Shown in pieces: positions 5,812 to 6,625 of a stretch of 6,625 bases of DNA (positions are counted from its first letter, which is position 1; each line of letters opens with the position of its first letter). The position numbers and the translations under genes were made by a program. Source of the DNA: JBATBW01 sp049662565. GTDB taxonomy: Bacteria; Bacillota_I; Bacilli_A; Erysipelotrichales; Erysipelotrichaceae. The notes under the pieces were generated by a model. The model did no database searches and was not told the DNA's origin. It saw only the letters and a list, made by a program, of their open reading frames with translations. Location: the NCBI GenBank assembly GCA_049662565.1, contig JBATBW010000042.1, positions 1-6,625 on the forward strand, read 5' to 3'.

Positions 5812-6625
5812 ATGAAAATAAACAAAAAATTAGGGATAGTTTTCACCATAATAATATTAGTACTGGCAATATTAATCGGTTATTATGTAGTCAACCAAAA
5901 ACAAAATAACACAACTATAAATAATTCAAAAAACAATGAGGAAACAAGTAAAAACAATGACTTAATTGTTGTACGACCACCAGAACCTAATATGAGCTGT
6001 TATGACTATATTATGTATGAAATGGAACAACCAGAGTTTTGGGATGATTCACAAAGACATCCATATTCCATCTTTTATAGTGAAACACAAAGGGAAGATG
6101 ACGCAAAACCATATTTAAAAAATGGTACAGCTTGGAAATTAGATGACTTAGATCAAGCGGTATTTACTCGTGGGTATGTAGGTCAATTAACTTATGATTT
6201 TAGTACTGGGATGGCATATTCTAGTAGTTTTGCGGATGAAGAATATAATCATTGGAAAAGCGATCAATTAATAGCTGAAGTGGTAGATATCACTAACAAG
6301 AAATATACTACTATAAATAGAGCTGAAAACAGAGAAGTCGAAAGAGGAGAATGGAAAGTTAATGTTAATCAAGATGGCGAAGAGATATTTTATTTACCGA
6401 ATATTGTTGAAAAGAGTTTTTTAAGATATGAAGAAAAATTTAATAGACAAGGCTGTCCGTTATTAATGAAACCTAAAGGAACATTAGAAGCCTACAAGCA
6501 AAAGAAAATATCTAATACTAGCTGGAAAGAAAGTAAGTTGATAGATAATCCATGGGATTTAAAAACTCAATTAGGGACAACAGTATGGAATAATCCTAAT
6601 GTAAAAAAGATAGAAGATCCTAATG
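5812..6625 (+). CDS. Membrane-anchored protein with a large external domain, unknown function (partial, runs off the window)
   Basis: The frame is open for 271 codons from ATG 5812 to the window end without a stop. AAAGGGG (5795-5801) lies 10 nt upstream and a strong promoter precedes it. The N-terminus is MKINKKLGIVFT with a membrane helix at about residues 8-27, then a low-complexity Asn/Lys/Ser/Glu linker (about 30-50). A mixed domain follows from about 52, rich in aromatic and charged residues. Only two cysteines are present in the part seen (C63 and C215), which could form one disulfide outside the cell. No lipobox and no catalytic motif are recognised. Topology is probably N-terminus in, domain out. 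It may serve the same surface structure as the upstream genes, but its own promoter makes that link inferential. Confidence 0.8.
   Translation, partial: MKINKKLGIVFTIIILVLAILIGYYVVNQKQNNTTINNSKNNEETSKNNDLIVVRPPEPNMSCYDYIMYEMEQPEFWDDSQRHPYSIFYSETQREDDAKPYLKNGTAWKLDDLDQAVFTRGYVGQLTYDFSTGMAYSSSFADEEYNHWKSDQLIAEVVDITNKKYTTINRAENREVERGEWKVNVNQDGEEIFYLPNIVEKSFLRYEEKFNRQGCPLLMKPKGTLEAYKQKKISNTSWKESKLIDNPWDLKTQLGTTVWNNPNVKKIEDPN

Noticed and set aside
1..6625. Frequent CTAG and ACTAGT words across the window
   Set aside because: A rough count suggests only mild excess over base-composition expectation, and most cases come from Thr/Ser codon pairs (ACT-AGT) in the giant gene.
1..6625. CRISPR array, tRNA, rRNA or insertion sequence
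   Set aside because: No short direct repeats with even spacers, cloverleaf-like segments, transposase motifs or terminal inverted repeats were seen.

Overview
The window is AT-rich (GC roughly 30% by eye) and reads as one strand of a low-GC Gram-positive (Firmicutes/Bacillota-like) chromosome or integrated element. Purine-rich ribosome binding sites, a TGnTATAAT-type promoter, InlB-type (Listeria-Bacteroides) repeats, and cysteine and WSxW modules of the kind found in gut Firmicutes surface proteins all point that way. An uncultivated gut lineage near Erysipelotrichia/RF39 is a reasonable guess, but this is inference. The many tryptophans are all encoded by TGG and no UGA is read through, so the standard bacterial code is in use, which argues against Mycoplasma/Spiroplasma.

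Layout, all on the plus strand. Positions 1-38 are the last 11 codons and stop of an upstream gene with an acidic tail. Positions 57-113 hold two adjacent hairpins, each followed by T residues, that look like terminators or an attenuator. Positions 137-373 encode a 78-residue protein with two membrane segments. Its 3' end overlaps the start of a giant secreted protein (345-5321, about 1658 residues) that fills three quarters of the window. Two bases after its stop, 5324-5710 encodes a 128-residue protein with one N-terminal membrane helix. These three genes look like one translationally coupled unit. A clear promoter at 5723-5751 then drives a fourth gene (5812 to beyond the window end), another protein with a single N-terminal membrane anchor and an external domain of unknown function.

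The giant protein is a chain of repeat modules: signal peptide, a duplicated module of about 95 residues, three InlB-type repeats (the second and third separated by a 119-residue insert), three cysteine modules on a 50-51 residue period (the first decayed), a four-cysteine zinc-ribbon-like unit, a second duplicated module, and a Trp/Cys-rich stretch with thrombospondin-1-like spacing (WxxW...C...C...RxR). It ends in a domain of about 250 residues that I do not recognise. There is no LPXTG motif and no C-terminal membrane segment.

Taken together, the window looks like part of a cell-surface assembly: a giant adhesin-like protein made together with two small membrane proteins, one with the shape of a pilin or pseudopilin, followed by a bitopic protein with its own promoter. 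The system's function cannot be named from sequence alone; adhesion, or a pilus- or conjugation-related surface structure, are the leading inferences.
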